Positions 23,864 to 31,952 are shown, counted from the first letter of the stretch. The stretch: DNA of 43,911 bases from Pirellulales bacterium (GCA_025927475.1 JAICLL010000037.1:1-43911); one strand, 5' to 3'. Numbers and translations are program-made. Notes: generated by a model not told the origin, from the letters alone.

Positions 23864-24162
23864 GCTAGCTCCTTTCGCTGGCCAGTACCGCCGGGCCGGT
23901 TGGCACGCGCGGTGTATGGCAGAAACCCAAAGTTGTCGCTCGAGTGGCCAGTCTCACGTTGTTTGGCCCGGGGGCATCCCTGTCCGCAAAAGCTTCGAGC
24001 AGTCCCGACCCAGTGTTGTTGGCGGCTCTCTACCGCATGTACTCTTACGTAATCCTGGCGCGTGCTGTTTGCCGGGCGAGCGAAGAATCTCCAGACCAGT
24101 CGCTTGCCGGGCCGTCAAATCCGAACGAACCGTCCGGTCTTACGGCCGCGGGGCCACGTGGC
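23864..24162. other. Spacer upstream of clpX
   Basis: About 300 bases with no credible gene. Apart from the AAAGGAG ribosome-binding site next to clpX, it presumably contains the clpX promoter, but I see no clear -35/-10 pair. Short open frames here have non-coding composition. Confidence 0.4.
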
Positions 24163-24441
24163 TTAACCCTCTTCGCCCTTATCCTTTAACTCTTGCTGTA
24201 AGCGCGCCGCCAGCATCGCTTTTATAGTTCGGTATTCGTCGTCGCTTAGCTCACCCTGGGAATGCAATTCACGAAAATTCGTCATGAGATGGTGCGATGC
24301 AGCCCCACTTTCCGAAAACCCCTGGCGCACTTTCACCACGACGTATATTCCCACCGAGATCAAGACCGCGCCGCCGGCCAGCCAAAGCACCACCTGCGCC
24401 TGGGGACTCTGCAAAAAGGCGCTATGCAGAAAATCGCCCAT
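24163..24441 (-). CDS. Small membrane protein with SHOCT-like C-terminus
   Basis: A 92-residue protein from ATG 24441. One membrane helix spans about residues 14-36 (AQVVLWLAGGAVLISVGIYV). It is followed by a basic linker and a C-terminal amphipathic segment, LHSQGELSDDEYRTIKAML, matching the SHOCT pattern of short helical oligomerisation motifs (x-G-x-L/I-[ST]-x-x-E-Y/F-x-x-x-K). The function of such proteins is generally unknown. The gene is oriented like clpX and lies upstream of it, with a ~300-bp gap that suggests separate transcription. An upstream non-ATG start at 24495 would add 18 residues. Confidence 0.75.
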   Translation of the reverse strand: MGDFLHSAFLQSPQAQVVLWLAGGAVLISVGIYVVVKVRQGFSESGAASHHLMTNFRELHSQGELSDDEYRTIKAMLAARLQQELKDKGEEG

Positions 24442-24775
24442 GAATGCTCCCCCGATGCGGTTCGCCCCGCTCCGACCGCCGAAAACATCCTCCAAGATCC
24501 CTCACTTTGACTATTATGCGCGGATGGCGGCAGATAGTCTAGCAGGCGTAACGCGGCATCTGGCGTTTGGGCTCAGGCTTTAGCATTCCCGGCGATCATG
24601 ACGGGCTTCCGCCCGGCGGAACGGAGTCCGTTCCCTACAGAGGCCGCACGTGATACTGAACCCTGAACCCCTCGGGGCAGCCATTCGGGGGGCACTGGCA
24701 GCCGCGGCCTGCGATCCGCGCAGACTGCCGGGATTGCTCTTGCTACAATGTACCGAAAGTTACGCCTCAGCCGCC
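24442..24775. other. Divergent spacer between the SHOCT protein and rpe, with a repeat
   Basis: A 334-bp non-coding gap. It carries a palindrome GGAACGGA-G-TCCGTTCC (24619-24635) within a planctomycete-style element ending CCGTTCCCTACAG. The related TCTGTAGGGAACG occurs at 6911-6923. Promoters for the divergent genes should lie here but were not identified. Confidence 0.45.
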
Positions 24776-25465
24776 ATGTCACGCCGCGACTATCTTGCCA
24801 ACCTGCGAGCCGCAACGCCGGCGGTCTATCCGTCGATGTTGATGTGCGATTTCGGTCATCTCAAAGATGAGGTCGACCGGCTCGAATCCGCCGGCGCCCA
24901 GGTCCTGCATCTCGACGTGATGGACGGACATTTCGTGCCTAATCTCAGCTACGGGCTGACGCTCGTTGAAGCCTTCGCCGGCATCACCCGTCTGCCGCTG
25001 GAAGCCCACCTGATGATTTCCAACCCGGGCGACTACATCGAGCGGTATTTTCAAGCGGGCGCTTCGTCGCTGATTATCCACGCCGAAGCGGTCGAACGCC
25101 CGCGGCCGTTGCTCGAAAAAATCCGCGATCTGGGGGCCGTGGCCGGTCTGGCCATCAATCCGCCCACGGCCGCCGATACCATCCGCGACTGCCTGGATGT
25201 GTGCGACCAGGTGCTCGTGATGAGTGTCATGCCGGGTTTCGGCGGACAGGAATTTGACCGCGTCGCCCTCGACAAATTGCGGGCTGTGCGGAAGATGGCA
25301 GGCCCAGACCTGTTGCTGGAAATCGACGGCGGCGTGAATCAGGCGACTGTGGGCGAGAGTGTGGCGGCCGGCGCCCAACTGCTCGTGATCGGCTCCGGCA
25401 TTTTTAAGCATCACGATTATCAGGCCGCGCTGCGGCAATTAACGGCGCAAGCCCACCAAAACTGA
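24776..25465 (+). CDS. rpe: Ribulose-phosphate 3-epimerase
   Basis: A TIM-barrel metal-dependent epimerase interconverting ribulose-5-phosphate and xylulose-5-phosphate in the pentose phosphate pathway. It has 229 residues from ATG 24776. Signatures are YPSMLMCDF (substrate/metal region), HLDVMDGHFVPN, EAHLMISNP, the MSVMPGFGGQEF phosphate loop and EIDGGVN. The frame is open further upstream (to 24650), but the extra residues are not family-like. It starts a rightward cluster with the histidine-phosphatase-like gene 21 bp later and accD after that. Assignment is secure. Confidence 0.97.
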   Translation: MSRRDYLANLRAATPAVYPSMLMCDFGHLKDEVDRLESAGAQVLHLDVMDGHFVPNLSYGLTLVEAFAGITRLPLEAHLMISNPGDYIERYFQAGASSLIIHAEAVERPRPLLEKIRDLGAVAGLAINPPTAADTIRDCLDVCDQVLVMSVMPGFGGQEFDRVALDKLRAVRKMAGPDLLLEIDGGVNQATVGESVAAGAQLLVIGSGIFKHHDYQAALRQLTAQAHQN

Positions 25466-25486
25466 GGAGGCTGACAAGTTCAGTCG

Positions 25487-26068
25487 ATGATTCGCATCGT
25501 TTTAATCCGTCCGGGCGCCACCGAGTATGACCGGCAGGGGCGCATTCAAGGGGTGCTGGAGGTGCCGCTCAACGATGAGGGCGCCGGCGAAGCCAGCCGG
25601 ATTGCTGGCGAGCTACGTGAAACTGGGCTCGAGGTCATTTATTCGTCGGACTGCGAGCACGCGCTACAGACCGCCGCCGCGGTGGCCGCGGCGCTGGGCA
25701 TCAAAAGTAAACGCCTGGAGAACATGCAAAACCTCGATCACGGCCTCTGGCAGGGCATGCTGGTGGAAGAGGTGAAGCGTAAGCAGCCGAAGGTTTACCG
25801 GCAATGGCAGGAGCAGCCCCGCAGCGTCTGCCCGCCGGGCGGAGAAATGCTCGGCGATGCCCAGAAACGAGTGCATGCCATGCTGGTCAAGTTGTTCAAA
25901 AAACACAAAGACGGTGTCGTGGGCCTGGTGGTGCCCGAGCCGCTGGCCAGCTTGGTGCGTGCCTCGTTGGACCAACGCGAGGTGGGCGATCTGTGGCGCG
26001 CGGGGGCCGAACATGGCACCTGGGAAACCATCGATGTCGAACCGCGGAGTTTAGCGCATAGCGGCTAA
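25487..26068 (+). CDS. Histidine-phosphatase-fold protein with the catalytic residues lost (pseudoenzyme)
   Basis: The 193-residue protein has the phosphoglycerate-mutase/histidine-phosphatase layout: [20 protein letters not shown] at the N-terminus, [15 protein letters not shown] near 52-66, and [16 protein letters not shown] near 146-161. The phosphoacceptor His of the RHG motif is Pro (R8-P9-G10). The second catalytic His (usually SHG) falls in VVPEP. The conserved Arg of SSxxxRAxQTA is His58. Four core positions are therefore changed while the fold is kept, pointing to a non-catalytic binding or regulatory role. GAGGAGG lies 16 bases before ATG. It sits between rpe and accD (10-bp gap to accD), consistent with co-transcription. 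Confidence 0.88.
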   Translation: MIRIVLIRPGATEYDRQGRIQGVLEVPLNDEGAGEASRIAGELRETGLEVIYSSDCEHALQTAAAVAAALGIKSKRLENMQNLDHGLWQGMLVEEVKRKQPKVYRQWQEQPRSVCPPGGEMLGDAQKRVHAMLVKLFKKHKDGVVGLVVPEPLASLVRASLDQREVGDLWRAGAEHGTWETIDVEPRSLAHSG

Positions 26069-26078
26069 TTTCAGGCTG

Positions 26079-26927
26079 ATGGCAACCACCGAAAAACCCG
26101 AGGCCACTCCCGCGATGACCCGGCGCCCCAAGCGCGGCGTGCCCGAAGGACTGTGGCGGCGTTGCCCCGGCTGTCAGGGCATGATCTACCGCCAGGAGGC
26201 CGAGAAACGCCTCGGCGTTTGTCCCGAGTGCGACTATCACTGGTATGTCTCAGCCCAGCAGCGCATTTGCCAGTTGCTCGATGATGGCACCTTCGAAGAA
26301 TGGGAAGCCCACCTCGAACCTACCGATCCGCTTCAATTCGCCGACAAAAAACCCTACGCCGAGCGGCTGAAAGACGAGCAAGCCCGCACCGGGCTGCGCG
26401 ACGCCGCGGTGACGGGCACCGGCATGATTCGCGCCCGCCGCGTAGCATTTGGAGTCACGGATTCGGCCTTCATCATGGGCAGTATGGGATCGGTGGTCGG
26501 TGAAAAATTGGCGCGGCTCGTCGAACGGGCGACCCAGCAGCAACTGCCGCTGATCATCGTCAGCGGGTCGGGCGGCGGCGCCCGCATGCACGAAGGCATT
26601 CTTTCGCTCATGCAAATGGCCAAAGTCTCGGCGGCCCTGGCCCGCTACGATCAGGCCGGCGGCCTCTACATTTCGGTGCTCACCAATCCGACCATGGGCG
26701 GGGTGGCGGCCAGCTTTGCCTTGCTTGGCGACCTGGTGATCGCCGAACCGAAGGCGCTGATCGGTTTCGCCGGCCCGCGCACGATCAAGGCCACCATTGG
26801 CACGGAGCTGCCCAAAGGCTTTCAGACGAGCGAATTCCTGTTGGAGCACGGCTTCATCGACCGCATCGTCCGCCGGCAGGACCTGAAAAGCGAAATCGCC
26901 CGCGTGATCGACTATTGCGGCAAGTAA
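26079..26927 (+). CDS. accD: Acetyl-CoA carboxylase carboxyltransferase subunit beta
   Basis: Beta subunit of the carboxyltransferase that moves CO2 from carboxybiotin to acetyl-CoA, giving malonyl-CoA for fatty acid synthesis. It has 282 residues. The N-terminal zinc ribbon uses Cys29, Cys32, Cys48 and Cys51 (CPGC and CPEC). The crotonase-fold core has [54 protein letters not shown] and [14 protein letters not shown]. It follows the pseudo-phosphatase gene by 10 bp and is probably in the same operon as rpe. accA is not in the window. A hairpin repeat lies just after the stop. Confidence 0.97.
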   Translation: MATTEKPEATPAMTRRPKRGVPEGLWRRCPGCQGMIYRQEAEKRLGVCPECDYHWYVSAQQRICQLLDDGTFEEWEAHLEPTDPLQFADKKPYAERLKDEQARTGLRDAAVTGTGMIRARRVAFGVTDSAFIMGSMGSVVGEKLARLVERATQQQLPLIIVSGSGGGARMHEGILSLMQMAKVSAALARYDQAGGLYISVLTNPTMGGVAASFALLGDLVIAEPKALIGFAGPRTIKATIGTELPKGFQTSEFLLEHGFIDRIVRRQDLKSEIARVIDYCGK

Positions 26928-26930
26928 AGT

Positions 26931-26955
26931 CGCCTTTCGCTCCGCGAAAGAGGCG
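26931..26955. repeat. Hairpin repeat just after accD
   Basis: CGCCTTTCGC-TCC-GCGAAAGaGGCG forms a long stem with a 3-nt loop, three bases after the accD stop. It is the same unit as at 1722-1740 and 42748-42766. No U-tract follows, so it may act as a 3' mRNA-end structure rather than an intrinsic terminator. Confidence 0.6.
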
Positions 26956-26984
26956 CTCTCACACCCCTTAGGGCGGACGCGGCG

Positions 26985-27558
26985 TTATCCGAGTGACATC
27001 GCATCCGGCGACTGTGGCAACGGCAAAAACCCGAGTGGACTGCGAATTGGCAAGGCTGGCTGGCTCGCCACCGAAAAGGATTCGGCCGTGTCCGATTCGC
27101 TCAGGTCCCGAGTGTCCGATTCGCCCAGGTCCCGAGTGTCCGATTCGCCCAGGTCCCAATAGTCGAGCGGCTTGCCGTAGAAATACAAAAAGGTGCGGAC
27201 ATCATCGCTGATTTGCCACAGCACCTTCCGGCGCAAATCCTCTGACCACGCCGGCCGCTCGCAGGCACCGCGAGTAAACCACCGTCGCCGAATGGCGGCA
27301 CGCCAGTGTTCCGGCAGCACGCGGACCGCGGTGCTGAACGTTGGCAAACGACGCAGCGCCTTCAGCACCGGCGCATCGCTCTGGTGCGTCTCCGATGCAT
27401 TCCGCGACTGGCGAAGCCCCTCGGGGACAAATGACGAATCGACTCCGATAAATTGGAAGCACCGCTCGAGGAACCGCCGCGGGTCGGCTTTGAAATCGTC
27501 GAAGAACAAGACCAACATCTGCTCATCGGCAACGCGGCGGCCAGAAAATGGCCTGGAA
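26985..27558 (-). pseudogene. Sulfotransferase remnant (3' half only)
   Basis: The frame reads as the C-terminal half of a sulfotransferase-family protein: EQMLVLFFDDFKADPRRFLE (the block after the PAPS 3'-phosphate site), CFQFIGVD, and WSEDLRRKVLWQISDDVRTF near the end. The N-terminal half with the PAPS-binding P-loop is missing. A TAA stops the frame at about 27559, just upstream of the recognisable region, and the preceding residues do not fit the family. ATG 27518 could still give a 177-residue product. The C-terminus also carries a 24-bp tandem repeat coding DLGESDTR. Best read as a truncated, non-functional gene. Confidence 0.7.
27086..27159 (-). repeat. 24-bp tandem repeat, three copies
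   Basis: Three head-to-tail copies of a unit encoding DLGESDTR (the last degenerate, DLSESDTA) extend the sulfotransferase remnant. The copies are nearly identical at DNA level, indicating recent slippage or unequal exchange. Confidence 0.8.
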
Positions 27559-27637
27559 GGCTGCTCCAGGCTTCGTTACAATTCCGCCCCATTTCCTTCT
27601 TCCTTCGACCGCAATTCCCCTCCTCAGGAACCCAAAG

Positions 27638-28777
27638 ATGCGATCGCGGTACGGACTCGTCGTGGCAGCGGTTTTCCTTGCGTCGGGCACGAGCGCTTCG
27701 GCGTCGCCGCCCTGGCAGCGGATCGCGCTGTTCAAGCGCGTCGAGGCGAATCCCAAAAAGACCTATCCGCTGTCCGACAAGAACGGACCGTGGGTCATCT
27801 TGGCCGTGACGTTCTCGGGCGACGAGGCGGCGGAACAGGCCAATGAGCTAGTGCAGGAACTGCGTTCGCGCTACAAGCTGCCCGCCTACACCTACGAGAT
27901 GGACCTGGACTTCTCGAACCCCACCGCCGGGCGTCGGACCGATCAATTTGGCCAGCCTGTGCGCATGAAATATCGGATTGAGCGGATGCACGAAATCGCC
28001 GTGATGGTCGGAGATTTTTCCTCGAGCGACGATGCCGAAGCGCGGAAGGTCTTGAAAAAGCTCCGGCAAATCCAGCCCGACTGCCTCGACTCGCGAAAAC
28101 GGGCCAAAGAGGGAAAGCGCGAATATCGTACGTTGGCCGCGCTGCGTGAGATCCAAGACCAGATCAACCAGAAAATCGACAAGAATCACAAGCCGCAAGG
28201 CCCGATGCGCCATGCGATGCTGACTACCAACCCGCTGATGCCCGACGATTACTTTGCGCCCAAGGGCGTCGATTCACTGGTGCTGAAGATGAACGCTCCG
28301 GTCAAATACAGCCTGCTCAATTGCCCGGGGCGGTACACCTGCAAGATTGCCACGTTCACCGGTAGCGTATTGATCGATCAAGCGAAGATCAAAGAAGTGC
28401 TCGAAGGCAAAAAGCTGGAAAGCCGGCTCGAAGACGCCGCCGCCAAGGCCCACGAACTGACCATGACGCTTCGCGCCAAAGGCTACGAGGCTTACGAGTT
28501 TCACGACCGCTATGCCAGCATGGTGACCGTGGGCAGTTTCGACAGTGTAGGTACGCCGCGGCCCGACGGGCAAATTGAAATCGATCCCCGCTTGCACAAG
28601 CTGATCGAAACCTTTAGCGCCCCGAAACAAATCATACCCGGCCAGGCGGCGCCGAAACTGGGCGATCCGTTTACGGTACGCACCAAAATGGGCCGAATTC
28701 CCTGCGACATTCAGGCAGTGCCGGTGCTCGTGCCGAAACGCTCGATTGCCAGCCAATATGCCCGCGGCTCGGAATAA
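27638..28777 (+). CDS. Secreted protein with two SPOR-like segments
   Basis: A 379-residue exported protein of unknown function. Signal peptide residues 1-20 (YGLVVAAVFLASGTSASA) are followed by basic and charged sequence. Two segments look like divergent SPOR repeats: one near 45-125 (PWVILAVTFSGDEAAEQANE to HEIAVMVGDFSS) and one near 235-300 (YTCKIATFTG, the AHELTMTLRAKGYEAYEFH helix-turn, YASMVTVGSFDSVG). SPOR domains bind peptidoglycan glycan strands, so a cell-envelope role is plausible but uncertain in a planctomycete. ATG 27638 has AGGA 11 bases upstream. Upstream in-frame residues from 27548 lack signal-peptide character. Confidence 0.75.
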   Translation: MRSRYGLVVAAVFLASGTSASASPPWQRIALFKRVEANPKKTYPLSDKNGPWVILAVTFSGDEAAEQANELVQELRSRYKLPAYTYEMDLDFSNPTAGRRTDQFGQPVRMKYRIERMHEIAVMVGDFSSSDDAEARKVLKKLRQIQPDCLDSRKRAKEGKREYRTLAALREIQDQINQKIDKNHKPQGPMRHAMLTTNPLMPDDYFAPKGVDSLVLKMNAPVKYSLLNCPGRYTCKIATFTGSVLIDQAKIKEVLEGKKLESRLEDAAAKAHELTMTLRAKGYEAYEFHDRYASMVTVGSFDSVGTPRPDGQIEIDPRLHKLIETFSAPKQIIPGQAAPKLGDPFTVRTKMGRIPCDIQAVPVLVPKRSIASQYARGSE

Positions 28778-28802
28778 AAACCCCGCCGGGCCAGCGGCAA
28801 CG

Positions 28803-28903
28803 TAGGGTGGGCCGAGCGCAGCGAGTCCCACCTTCTGGCGGCAACTCCGCGCCGCAACGTTCATCCGGCCGATCGTGCGAGTCGCTGCGCTCGGCGCACC
28901 CTA
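28803..28903. repeat. Inverted repeat of the GTAGGGTGGGCCGAGCGCAGCGAG type
   Basis: The left arm (28803-28827) and right arm (28879-28903) match at 23 of 25 bases in inverted orientation, enclosing 51 bp. The arms resemble the TAGGGTGGGCCGAGCGCAGCG element I recall from many bacterial and planctomycete intergenic regions. It fills the gap between convergent genes and may be a small non-autonomous mobile unit. Confidence 0.75.
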
Positions 28904-28947
28904 ACGGCCTACGCATAGGATTGCCGATTTCGATGTCAAACGGTTAG

Positions 28948-29568
28948 CTACGGACTAACGAGCGTCAGGTCGTCAAAATAGCTCTGAGCATCGGCCTTCG
29001 ACCAGAGGCCGATCATGCCGGCCTCGGTGAACGTGTCGTCGTCAGCCTCCAACTGCTTGACGCCGTCGTAATAGCAGGCCATGTGCGTGCCCCGCATGGT
29101 CACTCGTAGCGTGTGCCAGCCGGGCGTGGCTTTGATGTCGGCGTTTTTGAACATGATCCGCTTGCCCTTCTCGACTTTATAGAGCCGGAAGTTGTCTTCC
29201 AGCGGGTTGTAGCGGGCGACATAATAGTTGTCTTTGTCGCGCGCCCGCCACACCAGCCCGCCTCCCTGGTCATCCTTGCCGGCGATCGCCTTGAGCTTTA
29301 CGGTCAGGTCGACGTCGGCGGCGCGCGTCTCGGTCGCCAGCACGACGTTGAACGCCTCGTCGGGGTTTTTGGCACTCTGGCTCAGCACCTGTTCGTCACC
29401 ATCACGGGCAACCGCCCAATCGCCCGCTTCACCGCGGAAACCGGTGGGCAGCTTGCCCACCACCGCATCGTCGAACGTCCATGTTCGCTTGGCCGCGTCG
29501 GCAGCGAACGTAGCCGCGCCAAAAAAAATAACGAAGGCGGTCAGGCTTGTCATGACTTGAGATTTCAT
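28948..29568 (-). CDS. Secreted concanavalin-like (DUF1080/LamG-type) protein
   Basis: A 206-residue exported protein from ATG 29568, chosen because a strong GAGGAG site lies seven bases upstream and a signal peptide follows at once (residues 1-24, TSLTAFVIFFGAATFAA). The mature part has the beta-sandwich pattern of the DUF1080/LamG-like lectin-glucanase fold: KRTWTFDDAVVGKLPTGF, GGGLVWRARDKDNYYVARYN, WHTLRVTMRGTHMACYYDG and a terminal AGMIGLWSKADAQSYFDDL. Planctomycetes have many such proteins, thought to bind or process carbohydrates. The reading frame continues upstream without a stop into hicA. Confidence 0.85.
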   Translation of the reverse strand: MKSQVMTSLTAFVIFFGAATFAADAAKRTWTFDDAVVGKLPTGFRGEAGDWAVARDGDEQVLSQSAKNPDEAFNVVLATETRAADVDLTVKLKAIAGKDDQGGGLVWRARDKDNYYVARYNPLEDNFRLYKVEKGKRIMFKNADIKATPGWHTLRVTMRGTHMACYYDGVKQLEADDDTFTEAGMIGLWSKADAQSYFDDLTLVSP

Positions 29569-29793
29569 CGGTCTCTCCTCGTATTCTCTAATATCCTGCT
29601 CGGTCAACTCCGCGTCGCGCATAATGGCGTGCAATGTCCCGGGCTTCAGATCCTTGTTACCGTGAACTGGTACAATTATGGTCTTAGGATTTCCCTGCTT
29701 CTGAAATGCATGGTGCGATCCGCTTACGCGGGCCAAGGTCCAACCATGCTTTGCCATGGTCCGGCACATCTTTTTGCCGGAGACAGCCTTCAT
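29566..29793 (-). CDS. hicA: HicA-family toxin ORF lacking its own stop codon
   Basis: HicA is a double-stranded-RNA-binding-fold mRNA interferase. The first ~75 codons read KAVSGKKMCRTMAKHGWTLA, then SGSHHAFQK with the catalytic His, IIVPVHGNKDLKPGTLHAIM and ELTEQDIREYEERP, a normal full-length HicA. The ATG overlaps the hicB stop as ATGA, so the pair is coupled. There is no stop codon at the expected end. The frame runs on through the ATG of the secreted lectin-like gene and would give a 281-residue fusion in which the signal peptide is internal. Either a stop was lost or readthrough occurs. The end listed here is the last codon before the downstream start becomes the N-terminus. Confidence 0.8.
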
Positions 29794-30008
29794 AGTTCGA
29801 TCTCCGCTAGCTCAACATCAATCGATTGAGCCTTTGCAGCCGATTCGGCAGTTTCCGCTGTCACTTCCAACCACAACTCAGCAGCCTCGCGAATGTTGGC
29901 CAAGGCTTCCGAAAGACTTTCACCTTGCGAGTGACAACCCGGCATTCCCGGTACGCTTACGGAGAATCCACCAACGTCCTCGGCTTGAACCAACACCTTG
30001 AGTCTCAT
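29790..30008 (-). CDS. hicB: HicB-family antitoxin
   Basis: The antitoxin partner of hicA, 72 residues from ATG 30008. The HicB N-terminal fold is visible as LKVLVQAEDVGGFSVSVPGM, followed by PGCHSQGESLSEALANIREA and a helical acidic tail. The C-terminal DNA-binding helix-turn-helix or ribbon-helix-helix of longer HicB proteins is absent, so autoregulation may be missing or rely on the complex. The gene order hicB-hicA with ATGA overlap is standard. A -10-like TGTAAAAT is seen at about 30100 on the minus strand. Confidence 0.85.
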   Translation of the reverse strand: MRLKVLVQAEDVGGFSVSVPGMPGCHSQGESLSEALANIREAAELWLEVTAETAESAAKAQSIDVELAEIEL

Positions 30009-30147
30009 AAAACCAGTCCTTTGCAAATGGTGTCTGTAGCACTTGCGCGCCCCCAAATCGGTGACTAGAATCAAAGCACCGACTCAACCTGACACTATTT
30101 TACAACCAAGCATACCGTGTCGCTACGCACCCATAAATTGCGCCGTC

Positions 30148-30211
30148 GCCGACCACAAAGGCCGGAGTTACCAACGCTGACGTGTTGCCGGCCACAAGTG
30201 CCGGGGCTACC
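30148..30211. repeat. Two direct copies of a GCCGGCCACAAGxGCCGGxGCTACC repeat
   Basis: Copies at 30148-30172 and 30187-30211 share GCC-G-CCACAA--GCCGG-G-TACC. The second ends four bases before the ATG at 30216, so it occupies the ribosome-binding region of the PQQ gene. An inverted copy lies at 31454-31476, overlapping the same gene's stop codon, and an inverted pair lies at 41141-41227. Confidence 0.75.
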
Positions 30212-30215
30212 GAAG

Positions 30216-31457
30216 ATGAAAGTCGTCATCCACATCACCAGCGCCTGCGCCTTACTGATAGCCGCGTCGGCGAGGGCCGACGACGTTTGGACGCAGTTCC
30301 GCGGTCCCAACGGCCAAGGCGTCTCCGACGCGCACGATCTGCCCGCCGAATGGAGCGAAACCAAGAATATTCGCTGGAAGACGCCCATTCACGGCCGCGC
30401 CTGGTCGTCGCCCGTCGTCTGGCAGGACGAGGTTTGGGTCACCACCGCCACCGCCGACGGTCATCGTCTGTCGGCGCTCAAACTCGACCGCGACAGCGGC
30501 CAGATCGTGCTTGACAAGATTGTGTTTGAAATCGAAAAGCCGCAGTTCTGCTATCCCTTCAACAGCTACGCCTCGTCGACGCCGGTAATCGAAGAGGGGC
30601 GAATCTACGTGCACTTCGGCAGCCATGGCACCGCTTGCCTCGATACCGCGACCGGCAAAACGCTTTGGAGCCGCCAGGACCTGCCGTGCGACCATCACCG
30701 CGGGGCCGGCTCGTCGCCCATTCTGTTCGATGACCTGATGATCGTCAGTTTCGACGGCTTCGATGTGCAGTATGTCGTCGCCCTTGACAAAAAAACGGGC
30801 CAAACGGCCTGGAAGCGCGACCGGCAAATCGACTATGGCACCCATGACGGCGACGCCAAGAAGGCGTATAGCACGCCGTCCATCGCAGAGGTGTCGGGCA
30901 AGCCGCTGCTGATCAGCCCCTCGGCCGGCGCCACGATTGCTTACGAGCCGCAAAGCGGCAAAGAGGTTTGGCGCATTCGCCACGGCGGCATGAACGCCGC
31001 CGCACCTCCACTGATCGGCCGCGAGATGATCTTCGTGAATACGGCCGACGGCGGCTTCCGCGAGTTCGCCATCCGGCCCGAAGGCACGGGCGATATTACC
31101 GCCAACGTGCTTTGGAAGCAGCAAGAGATGATGCCGGTGCGCTGTGCGCCGCTGCTGATTGACGACTTGCTGTTCATGATTAACGAGGCGGGCATTCTGG
31201 TTTGCCTCGACTCCGAAACGGGCGAACTGGTGTGGAGGCACCGGCTGGGAGGGCACTTTAGCGCGTCGCCCGTCTACGCCGACGGCAAAATCTTCTTTTC
31301 CAGTGAAGACGGCGTTTATCCGGTGATCGCCGCCGCCGGCAAATATCAGCCCTTGGCGACGAACCATCTCGACGACGGGGCGATGGCGTCGCCCGCCATC
31401 GCCGGCAAAGCGATCTACTTGCGCACCAAGACGCATCTCTATCGGATCGAGCGTTAG
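30216..31457 (+). CDS. Secreted PQQ-like beta-propeller protein, copy 2
   Basis: A paralog of 12303-13541, 413 residues from ATG 30216. Signal peptide residues 1-22 (VVIHITSACALLIAASARA) precede DDVWTQFRGPNGQGVSDAHD. Blade motifs include WSSPVVWQDEVWVTTA, DTATGKTLWSRQD, ALDKKTGQTAWKRDR, YEPQSGKEVWRIRHGG and LDSETGELVWRHRLGGHFSA. A GTG at 30117 would add 33 residues encoded by repeats and is rejected. No Shine-Dalgarno is apparent, because a repeat copy abuts the start. As with the paralog, this is an exported beta-propeller of unknown ligand. Confidence 0.9.
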   Translation: MKVVIHITSACALLIAASARADDVWTQFRGPNGQGVSDAHDLPAEWSETKNIRWKTPIHGRAWSSPVVWQDEVWVTTATADGHRLSALKLDRDSGQIVLDKIVFEIEKPQFCYPFNSYASSTPVIEEGRIYVHFGSHGTACLDTATGKTLWSRQDLPCDHHRGAGSSPILFDDLMIVSFDGFDVQYVVALDKKTGQTAWKRDRQIDYGTHDGDAKKAYSTPSIAEVSGKPLLISPSAGATIAYEPQSGKEVWRIRHGGMNAAAPPLIGREMIFVNTADGGFREFAIRPEGTGDITANVLWKQQEMMPVRCAPLLIDDLLFMINEAGILVCLDSETGELVWRHRLGGHFSASPVYADGKIFFSSEDGVYPVIAAAGKYQPLATNHLDDGAMASPAIAGKAIYLRTKTHLYRIER

Positions 31458-31476
31458 CCCCCGGCCTTGTGCCGGA
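31454..31476. repeat. Inverted copy of the GCCGGCCACAAG repeat
   Basis: GTTAGCCCCCGGCCTTGTGC plus CGG is the reverse complement of the copies at 30148-30211 and includes the TAG stop of the PQQ-propeller gene, so the gene is bracketed by oppositely oriented copies. Confidence 0.65.
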
Positions 31477-31624
31477 GACTGCAGGATCGATTGCAGCGGC
31501 TGATTGAACCGAATGAATTCCGTTCACTGGCACGAATGCTGCTCCGGTCAGTCTCCTCGTTGGAAGCCTTCCGCCGGCCCCCTCGCTGACGGGTCGCGCT
31601 TCTAAGGAACGATGGAGCCATCCA

Positions 31625-31951
31625 ATGAAACGCTTTGCATTCGCGGTGCTGGCGGTGTGTTTTTTATCGGCGCCGGCCGCCGCTCAATATATGCCGGGTA
31701 CTCAGGAGCGAATCAGCCACTGGGCCACTCGCACCTATTGGCCAGGCGACCGTCATCATTGGCCGGGATATGGTTACGGTGGTCGCGGATATGGTCTTCA
31801 GCCGCCGATCGAGTCGGGTCACGCTTCAACCTATGCCAGCCCGTGGCGCAGAGGCAATGTCGGCTATCGGGCAGTGTATAAACCGTCGCATTCCGCGTCG
31901 GGCCGCGCTGCCAATCGTCCCAGCCGCACGCCAACGCGCGCCCGTCGCTGA
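31625..31951 (+). CDS. Small secreted Gly/Tyr/Arg-rich protein
   Basis: A 108-residue protein with a clear signal peptide (residues 1-21, RFAFAVLAVCFLSAPAAA-Q) and a mature part rich in Tyr, Gly, Arg, His and Trp (WPGYGYGGRGYGL), ending in a basic Ser/Arg tail (SRTPTRARR). I do not recognise a family. Composition suggests an unstructured envelope-associated protein. It converges with the E1 dehydrogenase gene, with a single base between the two stop codons. Confidence 0.7.
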   Translation: MKRFAFAVLAVCFLSAPAAAQYMPGTQERISHWATRTYWPGDRHHWPGYGYGGRGYGLQPPIESGHASTYASPWRRGNVGYRAVYKPSHSASGRAANRPSRTPTRARR

Positions 31952-31952
31952 A

